A stretch of DNA of 53,299 bases from Planctomycetota bacterium (GCA_016200135.1 JACQFI010000049.1:1-53299), one strand, 5' to 3'; shown: positions 8,625 through 19,378, counted from the stretch's first letter. Program-made: numbers and translations. The notes: generated by a model from the letters alone, not told the origin.

Positions 8625-9374
8625 ATGGACCTTTCGCTGCCGAACGATCTGCTTCAGCGAATCTCCGAAGCGCGGCGGGTTGCGGTTCTCACGGGAGCTG
8701 GCGTCAGCGCGGAGTCTGGGCTCTCCACGTTCCGAGGACCGGGCGGACTCTGGGAGAATCAGGACCTGATGGAGCTCGCGACGCCGCAGGGCTTCGCGCG
8801 CGATCCGAAGAAAGTTTGGGAGTGGTATGCGTGGCGCCGCGAGCAGGCCCTGGTTGCGCAGCCGAACGCGGGGCATCTTGCCCTCGCCCGTTGGGAAGAG
8901 TGGCTGTCTCATCGCGGTGGCCGGCTGGATTTGATCACGCAGAATGTCGATGGACTTCATCAAGCCGCGGGTTCGAAGAACGTCATCGAGCTGCACGGCT
9001 CGGGCTGGGTGCTGCGCTGCACGCGCTGCGGGAGGGAACGTCTCGACCGTACACACCCGCTGCCGGAAATTCCTCCGCGGTGTGGTGAATGCCAGGGACT
9101 CTTGCGGCCGGGCGTGGTCTGGTTCGGCGAGATGTTGCCGCCCGCGGCGCTGGTTTCGGCCCAGACCGCAGCGGAGAACTGCGAGCTCTTTCTTGTCGCG
9201 GGGACCAGCGGAACAGTCTATCCCGCCGCCGGCCTCGTTGAGGTCGCCGCGCGTCAGGGCGCGGCTACCATCGAGGCGAATCTGGAGCCGACGCCGTTGA
9301 GCGACGCGGTAGACTGGTCGCTGCGCGGCAGGAGCGGGGAGATATTGCCCAGTTTGATTGCCGCATTGGATTGA
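8625..9374 (+). CDS. cobB: NAD-dependent protein deacylase, Sir2/CobB family (class III)
   Basis: The 249-residue protein has all the sirtuin motifs: GAGVSAESG (24-32), FRGPGG (36-41), TQNVDGLH (105-112) and the catalytic histidine H124 in ELHGSG. A structural zinc site is formed by C132, C135, C153 and C156. Y68 and R71 (in WEWYAWRRE) match the Tyr-x-x-Arg pair that lets SIRT5/CobB-type enzymes remove succinyl and malonyl groups as well as acetyl. It would consume NAD+ and release nicotinamide and O-acyl-ADP-ribose. No strong ribosome site is visible before the ATG. The isomerase gene starts 15 bases after the stop codon, so they may be co-transcribed. Confidence 0.93.
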   Translation: MDLSLPNDLLQRISEARRVAVLTGAGVSAESGLSTFRGPGGLWENQDLMELATPQGFARDPKKVWEWYAWRREQALVAQPNAGHLALARWEEWLSHRGGRLDLITQNVDGLHQAAGSKNVIELHGSGWVLRCTRCGRERLDRTHPLPEIPPRCGECQGLLRPGVVWFGEMLPPAALVSAQTAAENCELFLVAGTSGTVYPAAGLVEVAARQGAATIEANLEPTPLSDAVDWSLRGRSGEILPSLIAALD

Positions 9375-9389
9375 TTACGGAGCATTCGC

Positions 9390-10280
9390 ATGAGCCGCCC
9401 AAAAATCTCAACGTTCCCCAAGTGCTGGCTCGAGAAGATTGTCGCCCGCGAGATGAGCCTGTTCGACTGGATCGAGCAGTCGCAGGCGCTGGGCGCGGAA
9501 GGCTGCGAGCTTTACGACGGCTTTCTGGAGAGTTTTGACAGCGCTTACCTCACAAAGGTCCGCAAAGCCATCGAGAAGACCGGCCAGCGCCTCTCGCTAA
9601 TGTGCTTCTCGCCCGATTTCACGCAGCCCGGCGCAGCCGACCGCGCGAAGGAGATCGAAAAACAGAAGCAGCGCATCGACGTCACCGCGGAACTCGGCGG
9701 CGGATACTGCCGCACGCTCTCGGGCCAGCGGCGGCCGGAGGTCGAGCGGGCCGCTGGCGTGAAGTGGGTCGTCGAATGCATCGGCGCGTGCCTGCCGCAC
9801 GCGCGCAAGCGCGGGATCGTGATGTGCATGGAGAACCACTACAAGGACGGCTATTGGAAGTTCCCCGAGTTCGCACAACAGATGGACGTCTTCTGCGAGA
9901 TCGTCGGGCAGATCGACGATCCGTTCTTCGGCGTGCAATTCGATCCGAGTAACAGCGTCGTCGCGGGCGAGGATCCGATTGTGCTGCTCGACCGCGTAAA
10001 GCGGCGCGTCGTGAGCATGCACGCGAGCGACCGGTATCTGGAGAAGGGTGCGACCGTCGCGGACCTGCAGCGCGATATCGGCAGCCTCGGCTACTCGCCG
10101 CTGCTCAAGCACGGCGTGACGGGGCAGGGGATGAACGACTACGACGGCATCTTCAAGCGCCTGAAGGAAGTGAATTTCAACGGCTGGATCAGCATCGAAG
10201 ATGGCATGAACGGGATGGACGAGATGCGCGAGTCGGTCGAATTCCTAAAGAAAAAAATCCATCAATACTTCAAGGGTTAG
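9390..10280 (+). CDS. sugar phosphate isomerase/epimerase-like TIM-barrel protein
   Basis: The 296-residue protein belongs to the xylose isomerase-like/AP endonuclease 2 superfamily. It opens with STFPKCWLEKIV and continues with alternating strands and helices. Metal-binding-type residues appear at CMENHYKD (near 145), GVQFDPSN (near 180), SMHASD (near 206) and WISIEDG (near 268), the usual Glu/Asp/His/Glu order for a divalent metal. These enzymes isomerise or epimerise sugars or inositol derivatives; the substrate cannot be read from sequence. CGGAG lies before the ATG. The position 15 bases after cobB suggests co-transcription, but no functional link between the two is evident. Confidence 0.85.
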   Translation: MSRPKISTFPKCWLEKIVAREMSLFDWIEQSQALGAEGCELYDGFLESFDSAYLTKVRKAIEKTGQRLSLMCFSPDFTQPGAADRAKEIEKQKQRIDVTAELGGGYCRTLSGQRRPEVERAAGVKWVVECIGACLPHARKRGIVMCMENHYKDGYWKFPEFAQQMDVFCEIVGQIDDPFFGVQFDPSNSVVAGEDPIVLLDRVKRRVVSMHASDRYLEKGATVADLQRDIGSLGYSPLLKHGVTGQGMNDYDGIFKRLKEVNFNGWISIEDGMNGMDEMRESVEFLKKKIHQYFKG

Positions 10281-10467
10281 AGATTGTTTTCGCACCAAGC
10301 CGCTATGGCGATGACTATACATGGCGGACAGGATTTATTTTGATTCGTGAAGGAAGGCGAGTAGGAATAGCTGCGCGTTTTTCTTCGATTCCTTGCATTA
10401 AAATACACCGATCCAGCCACTCACATGTTAAATTATCTGTTGTGGAGAGGGAATTCGGAGGATGGTT
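10281..10467. other. intergenic region, no gene seen
   Basis: These 187 bases are less GC-rich than their surroundings. They probably hold the promoter of the DNRLRE gene, but I see no convincing -35/-10 pair, terminator hairpin or RNA. Confidence 0.3.
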
Positions 10468-11532
10468 ATGCGCGTGCAGGTCTGTGCGATTGTGGCGGCG
10501 GTATGTTGGTGCGGCGCGTTCGCGGCCGAAGATCCGCTGACGCTCACCGCGGCAAAAGACACGACCTTGCAGCCGGGGATCACGGGCGCCGCGCCGAAGT
10601 ATTGCGGCATGGCCGAGGATCTGATGATCTATGGGCCGGCGCACGCCAACCCGAACTTCCGCGCGCTGATCCAGTTTGATCTCAAAGACGTTCCCAAGAC
10701 GCCCGTGCGCGCCGCGGTGCTCAAGCTCACCTTTTACAAGATGTACAGTGCAGCCAAAACGCGGCAGGACATCCTGCGCGTGCACCGCCTGGTCCGTCCT
10801 TGGGAAGAAACCGCCGCGAGCTGGACGAACTCGTTCAGCAACGACGAGTGGATTAACAAGGGCGGCGACTTCGACCCCGTGCCGATCGGCGGGACGTACA
10901 TCTTTGACGAACAGACAGGCGACGATGCGGGGAAGACGGTGGAGTTCGACGTGACGGGGCTCGTGCAGGCGTGGCAGATGGATCGTATGCCGAATTACGG
11001 ATTCATCCTGTTGAACACCGACAACGATTCGAAGACTACCGCCCGGCCATTCAGCCGCGACTGCAAGGACGACGCCAAGCGCCCCAAGCTAATCCTCTAT
11101 TGGGCCGCGCCGCCCAAGCCCGACAACAACTGGCTCAAGCCCGCGGTTATGAAGCCCTTCGGCCTGATGCCGCAGATGAAAGTCGAATTCAATACGCCCA
11201 CGCTCAACCAGGCGCGCATCGGCGAGAACTACAAAGCCTTCTTGAGCGCGAAGGGTGGCCTCGCACCGTACGCGTTCAAGCTCGCGGGCGATGCGCCGGA
11301 CGGCATCAAACTCAACCCAAGTGGCTTGCTGGAGGGTTTGCCGACCAAAGCCGGGCGCTTTACGTTGAATGTGACGATCACCGACGACGCGAAGCACTCG
11401 GGCTCGGGCAAGGTGGACCTCGTCGTCGCCGAGTCCGCCGGCAAGACCTCCGTCGCAGCGAAAACCGCCGAAGCCAAAAGCGGCGAGGCCAAGACGGGCG
11501 CAAAGAAATCGGGCGTGATAGACGACGAGTAA
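10468..11532 (+). CDS. secreted DNRLRE-domain protein with Ig-like module
   Basis: The 354-residue protein starts with a signal peptide (MRVQVCAIVAAVCWCGAFAAE). A DNRLRE domain follows at about 25-200: the opening LTAAKDTTLQPG, then FRALIQFDLKDVP, AVLKLTFYKMYS, VHRLVRPWEETAASWTN and FDVTGLVQAW. This is a beta-sandwich common in surface and adhesin-type proteins. A putative Ig (He_PIG-type) module follows at about 235-325 (GGLAPYAFKLAGDAPDGIKL and GLLEGLPTKAG), then a Lys/Ala-rich tail. The ATG at 10468 is chosen because GGAGG is six bases upstream; the ATG at 10462 touches that site. The cell-surface location is inferred, and binding targets are unknown. Confidence 0.82.
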   Translation: MRVQVCAIVAAVCWCGAFAAEDPLTLTAAKDTTLQPGITGAAPKYCGMAEDLMIYGPAHANPNFRALIQFDLKDVPKTPVRAAVLKLTFYKMYSAAKTRQDILRVHRLVRPWEETAASWTNSFSNDEWINKGGDFDPVPIGGTYIFDEQTGDDAGKTVEFDVTGLVQAWQMDRMPNYGFILLNTDNDSKTTARPFSRDCKDDAKRPKLILYWAAPPKPDNNWLKPAVMKPFGLMPQMKVEFNTPTLNQARIGENYKAFLSAKGGLAPYAFKLAGDAPDGIKLNPSGLLEGLPTKAGRFTLNVTITDDAKHSGSGKVDLVVAESAGKTSVAAKTAEAKSGEAKTGAKKSGVIDDE

Positions 11533-11542
11533 CTGAAGTCGC

Positions 11543-12439
11543 CTATTTCAACCGCGGTAGCACAAATTTCTCCACATCCGCGTCGTTGTACGGTTCAGGT
11601 ACCTCCGCGAAGAGCGACCACTCTTCGACGTGCTCCACGGCATTGCCCGGCTCAAGCAAGACCGTTGGCCCGAGCGTCTCGACTTCGAGCATGGCCCTGT
11701 TGGTGAAGGTCTCGAAATTACAGCCGAAATCCGGATAGCGGGCGTTGGGAACCCAGGCGAAGCGTTTTACGAACAGATTCCCATGGTTCGCATACGCGGC
11801 CCAGCCGTCGTGCACGGCGGCGCCGATCTTCTGCGGCTCCGCCGCGTTGGGATCTTGCCGCAGATGGATGTAGCGGCGGCCCCAGGTCCAGCGCGGGTCG
11901 GACATGTCGGTGTAGGCCCACGTCGAGAGGATGCTCTTGGGCGGCAAGTTGGTCGGGTGCGGCCCGCGCGGCGGCAGCGGAATGATGCAGCGGCCACCTG
12001 GCGCCATCACGCTGATGGACCAGGGCGCGAGTTCCACGGCCCAGAGGTTGCGATTGATCAGGCGGTGCGTGAGCCGGACGAGGGGCTTCCGGGCGTCCAG
12101 GCGGAAATCGATCTGCTTCTCGATGCCGGTGGTCTTCTCGACAGGCTGGACCGAACGCACGCAGCCGGCGCTTTTGACGAACTCGACAGGGTCGTTGTCC
12201 GGCGCGTAAGTGCGCGGCTCGGTCTCGGGCGCGTGCCAGAGCCGGTGCCCGCCGTAGAAGACCCACTTCTTAGCGCCTTTTCTGCCCAGCGATTTCTGGT
12301 CTTCGAAAAACTCGTTCGCGCCGCCCGGAAATCCGAAACGGATCACGCGCGGGCCCACGTCGCCGGTGACCACCAGTTCGATCTTCTTGTTGGCGAGCAG
12401 AACGCAGTTCTTCCAGCCCTTGTACGCAATGCGTTTCAC
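11543..12439 (-). CDS. DUF4380 family protein (mutarotase-like fold)
   Basis: The 298-residue cytoplasmic protein begins with a GTG at 12439 preceded by AAAGGG. The N-terminus (YKGWKNCVLLANKKIELVV) and the middle part (FGFPGGANEFFED, GGHRLWHAPE, RLTHRLINRNLWAVELAPW, VMAPGG) match DUF4380, a galactose-mutarotase-like beta-sandwich family of unknown function. It is the third gene of a minus-strand set: EttA, then a small membrane protein, then this gene, with gaps of 22 and 13 bases. A carbohydrate-binding or sugar-epimerase role is possible from the fold, but catalytic residues cannot be assigned. Confidence 0.72.
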   Translation of the reverse strand: MKRIAYKGWKNCVLLANKKIELVVTGDVGPRVIRFGFPGGANEFFEDQKSLGRKGAKKWVFYGGHRLWHAPETEPRTYAPDNDPVEFVKSAGCVRSVQPVEKTTGIEKQIDFRLDARKPLVRLTHRLINRNLWAVELAPWSISVMAPGGRCIIPLPPRGPHPTNLPPKSILSTWAYTDMSDPRWTWGRRYIHLRQDPNAAEPQKIGAAVHDGWAAYANHGNLFVKRFAWVPNARYPDFGCNFETFTNRAMLEVETLGPTVLLEPGNAVEHVEEWSLFAEVPEPYNDADVEKFVLPRLK

Positions 12440-12452
12440 GATGCGGCCCTTT

Positions 12453-12941
12453 CTACGGTTGCTCCGGGGACGAACCCGATTCCAGCGCGCGAGCCGTGGA
12501 GAAGAGATCTTTCACCGACGGCCTTTGGAGCACGATGATGGTGAAGACGCCCAGCGCCGTTCCAAGTGGGAACGAGAGGAGCATGACGCAGGCGACGACG
12601 AAGCAGAACATATAGCGGCGGCGCTGCGACAGGGAGCGGCCGGCGAAGAAGATCAGCGCCGCCAAGGTCCAGCCGAACAGGATGATCGAGCCTCCAATGA
12701 TGATGAAGATCCAGCCGAACGCCTGCGGCGGCGGCCCGCCTCCCTTCGACGAGGGCGGGGCGACCACAAACATAATTCCGACGGCCACATGAATGATCGG
12801 AAAACAGGCGAAGAGCGCCGAGATGCCGGCGAGCACGTAATGCAGGATAGCGAGCAGGTTCAGATGCTCGTCGTCGCGATTGACCAACTGCTCTTGAGTC
12901 GGGAGCGTGGGCGGATTTCCTGGCGGCTGTTGCGCAGTCAT
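12453..12941 (-). CDS. small multi-pass membrane protein
   Basis: The 162-residue protein has a Pro/Gln-rich cytoplasmic start and three to four hydrophobic segments: about 27-60 (LAILHYVLAGISALFACFPI, running into a further segment), 78-100 (IFIIIGGSIILFGWTLAAL) and 112-137. A basic turn, RSLSQRRRY, precedes the last helix. The pattern DDEHLNLLAILHYVLAG is a conserved start in hypothetical membrane proteins of this kind, but no function is known. It lies 22 bases after EttA and 13 bases before the DUF4380 gene, so it is probably part of the same transcript. Confidence 0.7.
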   Translation of the reverse strand: MTAQQPPGNPPTLPTQEQLVNRDDEHLNLLAILHYVLAGISALFACFPIIHVAVGIMFVVAPPSSKGGGPPPQAFGWIFIIIGGSIILFGWTLAALIFFAGRSLSQRRRYMFCFVVACVMLLSFPLGTALGVFTIIVLQRPSVKDLFSTARALESGSSPEQP

Positions 12942-12963
12942 GGTTCGTTGGCCTTCTGGGCCG

Positions 12964-14637
<1,674 letters not shown>

Positions 14638-14759
14638 GGAATACTCCCGATTGATGAGTGAAGGGTCCGGCGAACGAGCGGAACGCCGTAAAGCCCGCGC
14701 ATCGTACTCGATACGGCAGAGGAGGCCAGTTAAGGAAGGGTTCGTGAAATGCCTTGCGG

Positions 14760-15761
14760 TTACTTGGCCGGCTTGGCTTCTTCGGTCTTGGCTTCGTCCG
14801 CTTTCTTTTCGGGCGGTGGAAGCACCGGCGGATCGATCTTCGGCCTGGGCTGGCCGCCGCAGTCGGGGTCGATTTCCTTATCGGGCCACGGCCGGCCGTT
14901 CTTGTCCGTAATGCGGAAAGTCATCGACCAGCCGCCCCAGCCCTGGTGGACGCGTATGAGCACCGCGTTCCAGCCGTCCTGAAGATCCACGTCTACCGTG
15001 TCCTGATCCTTGGTCAAACCGCGGTGGACCGCGTTGAAATGCTTGCATGCGCCATTCACCCACACGCCGATGCCGTCGTCGCTGCCGAGCCAGAAGCGCA
15101 CCCGCGAGGCGCCGTTGCTCTTGACGAACGTGAGCATAAAGGCCGTGGCGTAATTGGGGCATTCGGGAAAGAGCGCGCGGATATCGAGCATGCCCCGGCC
15201 GCCTTTAAACGGGCGCTGCCATGAAATGGCCTGCTCGGTCTCGCCGCCGGGCTGGCCGTTGTCCTGGTGCTTGCCCTTGTCGAATTTGATCGTGTACTTC
15301 GCGCCGAGGTCGATCTCTGGGAGCTTGTCGAGCGGGGTGGCATGGCGCATCCATTCGGGCTTGTTCTCGCCGGCCCACTGGAAGTCGTCGTCGGGGAAGG
15401 GCAGGGGCCCGAGGATGTAGAAGTCCTTCGAGTACAGGCCGTCGCCCAGCAGGTCGCGCACTTCGGGAATCAACATGCCCGCGCGGGCGCAGACTTCGGC
15501 GTCTTCCGATTCCGCCGCCAGTTCGTAAAGCCGGGCCATTACCTCGCCGCTGGGATGGTCCAGAAGCGCCCGGCAGGCGGACTCGCGCAGCGCGAACTTC
15601 TCGGAGCCGAGTTGCTCCGCCGCGCGGTCGAGATCGTTGGCCGAGAGCGGTGGCGGAGCGGGCTTGGCTTCCGCGGAATCTTCGGCGCTGGCCGCAAATC
15701 CCGGCAAAAAGAGGACCGCCAGCAGGCAGGTTAAGGGAACACATTTCTGTTTCATGCGCAT
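14760..15761 (-). CDS. secreted protein with HEAT-like module and PA14/GLEYA-like C-terminal part
   Basis: From an ATG at 15761 (or 15755) this is a protein of about 333 residues with a signal peptide ([22 protein letters not shown]). Residues 48-100 carry the short helical module shared with the next two genes ([21 protein letters not shown]). The C-terminal half ([40 protein letters not shown]) looks like the PA14-type beta-sandwich in which a ligand or sugar is bound. It ends with an acidic, Pro/Lys-rich tail. No clear ribosome site is visible. A terminator lies between it and the upstream paralogue, so it is probably transcribed separately. The function is unknown. Confidence 0.7.
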   Translation of the reverse strand: MRMKQKCVPLTCLLAVLFLPGFAASAEDSAEAKPAPPPLSANDLDRAAEQLGSEKFALRESACRALLDHPSGEVMARLYELAAESEDAEVCARAGMLIPEVRDLLGDGLYSKDFYILGPLPFPDDDFQWAGENKPEWMRHATPLDKLPEIDLGAKYTIKFDKGKHQDNGQPGGETEQAISWQRPFKGGRGMLDIRALFPECPNYATAFMLTFVKSNGASRVRFWLGSDDGIGVWVNGACKHFNAVHRGLTKDQDTVDVDLQDGWNAVLIRVHQGWGGWSMTFRITDKNGRPWPDKEIDPDCGGQPRPKIDPPVLPPPEKKADEAKTEEAKPAK

Positions 15762-15830
15762 AAGGCCGCGAAGAGTAGCAGGGGTCTCTCCAATCGCAAG
15801 AGTTGACGCATACAAAATTGAAGAGTTCCT

Positions 15831-15869
15831 AAAAAAACTGCGCGGCACCTCGTGCGAAGCGCCGCGCAG
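15831..15869 (-). terminator. rho-independent terminator after the second HEAT-module gene
   Basis: CTGCGCGGC at 15838-15846 pairs with GCCGCGCAG at 15861-15869 over a 14-base loop. Read on the minus strand it is followed by seven T residues. It ends transcription of the genes at 15901-18314. Confidence 0.85.
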
Positions 15870-15900
15870 TGTGCACTCTGAAAGTAATTAGCAGACAAGG

Positions 15901-16992
15901 CTACTCCTGGCTCTTCGCATCGTCCTTAGACTTCACGGCTTCCTTCGACTTTTCGGCCTCGTTCGATTTCTCGGCCTCCATCGCCTTCTCTTTCTCCTTC
16001 TCTTTTTCTTTCTCTTCCTTCTTGGCCTTGCGCTTCGTGGCTTTGGTATCCGGCGCCATGGGCGCGGCTTTGGGCGCCTCTTCCTTGGGCTTGGCATTCG
16101 GATCGGCGTTCTCTCCGGCCTTGGTGTTCTCGACCTTGGGCTTCGCTCCGGCGTCCGCAGTGGGGGCATTTTCCGCGGGCTTAGGATGGTCGATCTTGTC
16201 CATCACCCGTTTCGCGCGCTGTGCGACCTCGGGCTCGGCGTGCTCGGCGGCGTCGCGGAGATATTCCATCGCCGGACGTCCGGCGGCCACGAGTTCCTTC
16301 TCGGCGTTCTCGCGGTCCTCGAACTTCTCCTCGCCCAGTTTCTTGACCAAGTCCTTGCACTTGGCCGCGAACTTCTCGTCGCGCTCGAGCTGCAGGCCGT
16401 CGACGTAAAGCAGGCCCGCGCTGCGGCCGTTGTAGACGAGCAGGTGCACGGCGCGGACGTCGTTCAAGCCCTGGAGCTCGGCCTCGTGTTTCCAGCCGCT
16501 CGCCGCGCTCTTCCACTTCTTCGCGCCCAAGTCCACCTTGACCTCGTTCCAGCCTTCCTTGAGATCAATGGGCTCGCACTCCTGCCAGACAAACTTGTCG
16601 CCGGTGCAGATCGAGAACGCGATCTTCGGCGGGGCTTTTTCGGCGCTGTAAATCTGGCAGGTCAGCATGCCTTTCTCGGCCAAAAAGAGGTCGGTCGGGC
16701 ATTTGGCGGAGACCTTGTCGCCGCGCGTGCCGAGGTAGTCGATCTTCAGCACGCGGTTCTCGGCCTGGTCCTTGGGCTTCACCGTCGAGACCAGCACGAT
16801 CTGCCCGGGGCCGTCGGACGACCAGGTCCAGGTCTCGATACCCTCGCGCGCTTTCTCGTCGGCGGGGCTCTTGGGGATGTCCTCGAGATCCTTGGCCGGG
16901 GCGGGTGCGGTCTTCTCCGCTTCCGCGTGCAACACGGGCGCGGCGAGCAGCAGAGCGGCCAGCGCGGCCGCGGCGGAAATCCGGTAATGCAT
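15901..16992 (-). CDS. secreted HEAT-module protein with long charged tail
   Basis: The 363-residue protein has a signal peptide (YRISAAAALAALLLAAPVLHAE). A beta-sandwich part at about 50-205 ends with LHLLVYNGRSAGLLYVDGLQ, and the short HEAT-like module follows at about 213-262 (KKLGEEKFEDRENAEKELV, GRPAMEYLRDAAEHAEPEV). From about 265 to the end it is a low-complexity Ala/Pro/Lys/Glu tail, including a run of alternating Lys and Glu. It is closely related in layout to the upstream gene (17025-18314): both have the sequence around VNLLVFNG/VHLLVYNG and VDGLQ. AAAGGAG lies six bases before the ATG. The 32-base gap to that paralogue suggests co-transcription. The function is unknown. Confidence 0.72.
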   Translation of the reverse strand: MHYRISAAAALAALLLAAPVLHAEAEKTAPAPAKDLEDIPKSPADEKAREGIETWTWSSDGPGQIVLVSTVKPKDQAENRVLKIDYLGTRGDKVSAKCPTDLFLAEKGMLTCQIYSAEKAPPKIAFSICTGDKFVWQECEPIDLKEGWNEVKVDLGAKKWKSAASGWKHEAELQGLNDVRAVHLLVYNGRSAGLLYVDGLQLERDEKFAAKCKDLVKKLGEEKFEDRENAEKELVAAGRPAMEYLRDAAEHAEPEVAQRAKRVMDKIDHPKPAENAPTADAGAKPKVENTKAGENADPNAKPKEEAPKAAPMAPDTKATKRKAKKEEKEKEKEKEKAMEAEKSNEAEKSKEAVKSKDDAKSQE

Positions 16993-17024
16993 AGAGTGCT
17001 CCTTTCGGCGGGGGATCGTCCGGG

Positions 17025-18314
17025 CTACTTGGCGTCCTCGGTTTTCTTCGGCTTCATGGGTTTGAGCACGGGCACTTCGAGCGGCTTCGTGGCGTTTGCT
17101 TTGCGGTCGGCCTCGATTTTCTCCGCCATCTTCTTCTCATCCAGCTCCTTCGCGGCGTCGGCCTTCTCGGTCTCCTTCTTCATCGCTTCCATCTTGGCCG
17201 GATCGTTCATGGCCGCTTCGCGTTTCTTGCGTTCGGCCTCGGGGTCGGGCAGCGTCGCAAGCGCTTCCTGCAGGGCCTTCGCGTAGCGCTCCAGATCGTC
17301 GAGCATCTGCTTGTATGCCTTCTTGTCCTCGTCGGCGGTGTATTCGAGTTTCTCGTACTCCAGCTTGCCGCGCGCGAGTTCGTCCTGCGCTTCCTTGGCC
17401 AGCTTGACGGCTTTCTCGCGTTCCAGATGCACGCCCTTCAGCACGAAGTCGGCCCGCCGCTTGGCCTCGTCGAAGAACTGCTCCTCGCGCTGCTTCAGTA
17501 TCTGCGTTTTCAGTTCGGGGTTATCCTTGGGCAGTTCTTCTTCCTGCGCCTCGATCTTCCGCAGAAGCGCTCCGGCGCGCAGGATGATCTCCATACGGTC
17601 CGAGTTGCGAATCTGGTAGAGCGACTCCAACGCCGGACGCCCGATCTTGACCAGTTCGTCCTCGGCCTTCGCGCGCGCCACGAAGTCCTCGCCCAGCAGA
17701 TCCTCGACCAGCTTGGCGATCTTCTTGCCGGTCGCGTCGGGCGAGCATTGCAGGCCGTCCACGAGCAGCCAACCCGTCTCTTTGCCGTTGAAGACGAGCA
17801 GGTTCACCGCGCGTATTGCGCCGATGTTCTCGATCCCCGCGGTGAACTCCCACTTGGTCTTCTGCGTCTTCCAATTCGGAGCGGAGAGCGGGAACTCGAT
17901 GGCGTTCCAGCCCTGCTTCAGCGGCATTATGCGCGACTCGTGCCAGATGTACGCGGCCGTCGTGCTGAACGCGATGCCGATCTGCGGAGGCTTCTCGCAG
18001 TCCGGCGGCACAAAGACGTGGAACGTCGCCTTGCCTGCGGGGTCGGCGCCCAGGTATGTGAGGTGTTTGAAGGAGGTCTTGTCTTTCTCACCGGCCATGT
18101 AGATGAGCTTCAAGGCCGCGCGGTCCTTCTGCGTCCACTTCTCAAACGCGCCCGAGTTGCCCCAGGATTCGAGGGACCACGAACCGCCTTCCATGCCCGG
18201 CAAAGGTTTGGCGGGATTGTTGGGGACCTCGCGTTTGGGTTGCTTCTCGGCCGCAAGAACGCCCACGGCCAGAAACGCCAAGGCGGGAATCATGCTCCAA
18301 CGCCGCGTGTGCAT
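17025..18314 (-). CDS. secreted HEAT-module protein with coiled-coil C-terminus
   Basis: The 429-residue protein has a signal peptide (MHTRRWSMIPALAFLAVGVLAA). The beta-sandwich part is at about 40-195 (INLKQGW-type strand seen as PLKQGWNAIEFPL; VNLLVFNGKETGWLLVDGLQ), then the HEAT-like module (EDLLGEDFVARAKAEDELVK). From about 260 a very long Lys/Glu-rich coiled coil runs to the end (EEQFFDEAKRRADFVLKGVH, EREKAVKLAKEAQDEL). The ATG at 18314 is chosen because GGAGG lies six bases before it. It is paralogous to the next gene downstream. An extracytoplasmic scaffold role is inferred only from the coiled coil. Confidence 0.72.
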   Translation of the reverse strand: MHTRRWSMIPALAFLAVGVLAAEKQPKREVPNNPAKPLPGMEGGSWSLESWGNSGAFEKWTQKDRAALKLIYMAGEKDKTSFKHLTYLGADPAGKATFHVFVPPDCEKPPQIGIAFSTTAAYIWHESRIMPLKQGWNAIEFPLSAPNWKTQKTKWEFTAGIENIGAIRAVNLLVFNGKETGWLLVDGLQCSPDATGKKIAKLVEDLLGEDFVARAKAEDELVKIGRPALESLYQIRNSDRMEIILRAGALLRKIEAQEEELPKDNPELKTQILKQREEQFFDEAKRRADFVLKGVHLEREKAVKLAKEAQDELARGKLEYEKLEYTADEDKKAYKQMLDDLERYAKALQEALATLPDPEAERKKREAAMNDPAKMEAMKKETEKADAAKELDEKKMAEKIEADRKANATKPLEVPVLKPMKPKKTEDAK

Positions 18315-18377
18315 GCCGTTCCTCCGATGCATAGGTTCTTAACCGAAGCGTGCCCCTCAAGTCACCTTGTGAAGACG

Positions 18378-18399
18378 ACCTATGGCCTACGCCATAGGT
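18378..18399. repeat. perfect inverted repeat (possible operator or hairpin)
   Basis: ACCTATGGC at 18378-18386 and its exact complement at 18391-18399 enclose a four-base loop. It lies between the end of nnrD and the start of the HEAT-module genes, both on the minus strand. There is no T-run beside it, so it may be an operator for the downstream genes or a weak terminator. Confidence 0.5.
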
Positions 18400-18485
18400 G
18401 CAGATGTACATTCTGGTTTAGTTGGCATCGCTTTGGGATTCAAGAGGTTGCGTGCACTTCAAAGCCAGCAGGAGCGACCGCGACC

Positions 18486-19367
18486 TCATGCATGTTTCTT
18501 GAATGCATTGGGCAACTCATCAACTAGATCGCCGGCCAAGAGGGACCATGGACCCAATCTTTTGGCGGCCAAGTCTCCGGCCATGCCGTGAAGATACACA
18601 CTCAAACATGCGGCATCGTAGGCTGTCATGCCTTGGCCAATCAGCGCGCCAATAAGCCCCGCGAGCACGTCGCCCGTTCCGCCGGTCGCCATGCCGGGAT
18701 TGCCGGTCTTGTTCAGATAGACTTTCGGGCCTTCCGCCACGAGCGTGCCCGCGCCTTTGAGCACTGCCACGCCAAGTGTTTCCTGCGCGAGGGCAACGGC
18801 AGCGGTCTTCCGCTCCTTTTGGATGGCGTCCACCGGCTTGTCGAGCAGGCGGCTCATCTCGCCGGGATGTGGTGTAAGCACCAAACCGCGTTTATTGTTT
18901 TTGCGCTGAGCGTCCGCGAGGCGTGACACGTTATTGCCGCTGAAGGCGAACAGGCCGTCTGCATCCAGCACGAGGGGCTTCGAGAGTTCCAGCAAGGCGA
19001 CATGAAGAAGCGCAAGGGTCTCGGGCTCGCGGCCCATCCCCATGCCCATCACGACCACGTCGGCCCAGTTCGCGAGTTCGAGAATAGACTCCATGGCGTA
19101 GCTGGATATCGCGCCGTCTTTGGAGGGCAGGCAGGCGGTCGTGCACTCGTCAAGTTTTGTGGCGACGACATCCCAGATCGGTTCCGGCACGGCGACCTTC
19201 ACAAGTCCCGCGCCGCCGCGCAAAGCTCCGCGTGCCGCCAGGCATGGCGCGCCCGCCATGCCGTGCGAACCGCCCACGATCAGCACCTTTCCACAATCAC
19301 CCTTATTGGCATCCGGGGCGCGGCAGGGCAGAGGCGGGACACGTGGCGCTTGCGAGGGCTTGGGCAT
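18486..19367 (-). CDS. nnrD: ADP-dependent NAD(P)H-hydrate dehydratase
   Basis: The 293-residue protein is of the YjeF C-terminal/ribokinase-like family. The motifs KVLIVGGSHGMAGAPCLAARGAL, LVLDADGLFAFS, LTPHPGEMSRLL and GNPGMATGGTGDVLAGLIGA are all present; the last is the phosphate-binding anion hole. It repairs NADHX and NADPHX, the hydrated and inactive forms of the cofactors, back to NAD(P)H using ADP. The epimerase partner domain (NnrE) normally fused at the N-terminus is absent. I start at the ATG at 19367, 11 bases after eda. A longer open frame runs upstream to 19658, but it only overprints eda. GGGAGGAG is 14 bases upstream, which is rather far. Confidence 0.9.
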   Translation of the reverse strand: MPKPSQAPRVPPLPCRAPDANKGDCGKVLIVGGSHGMAGAPCLAARGALRGGAGLVKVAVPEPIWDVVATKLDECTTACLPSKDGAISSYAMESILELANWADVVVMGMGMGREPETLALLHVALLELSKPLVLDADGLFAFSGNNVSRLADAQRKNNKRGLVLTPHPGEMSRLLDKPVDAIQKERKTAAVALAQETLGVAVLKGAGTLVAEGPKVYLNKTGNPGMATGGTGDVLAGLIGALIGQGMTAYDAACLSVYLHGMAGDLAAKRLGPWSLLAGDLVDELPNAFKKHA

Positions 19368-19378
19368 TGCGATTTTTG

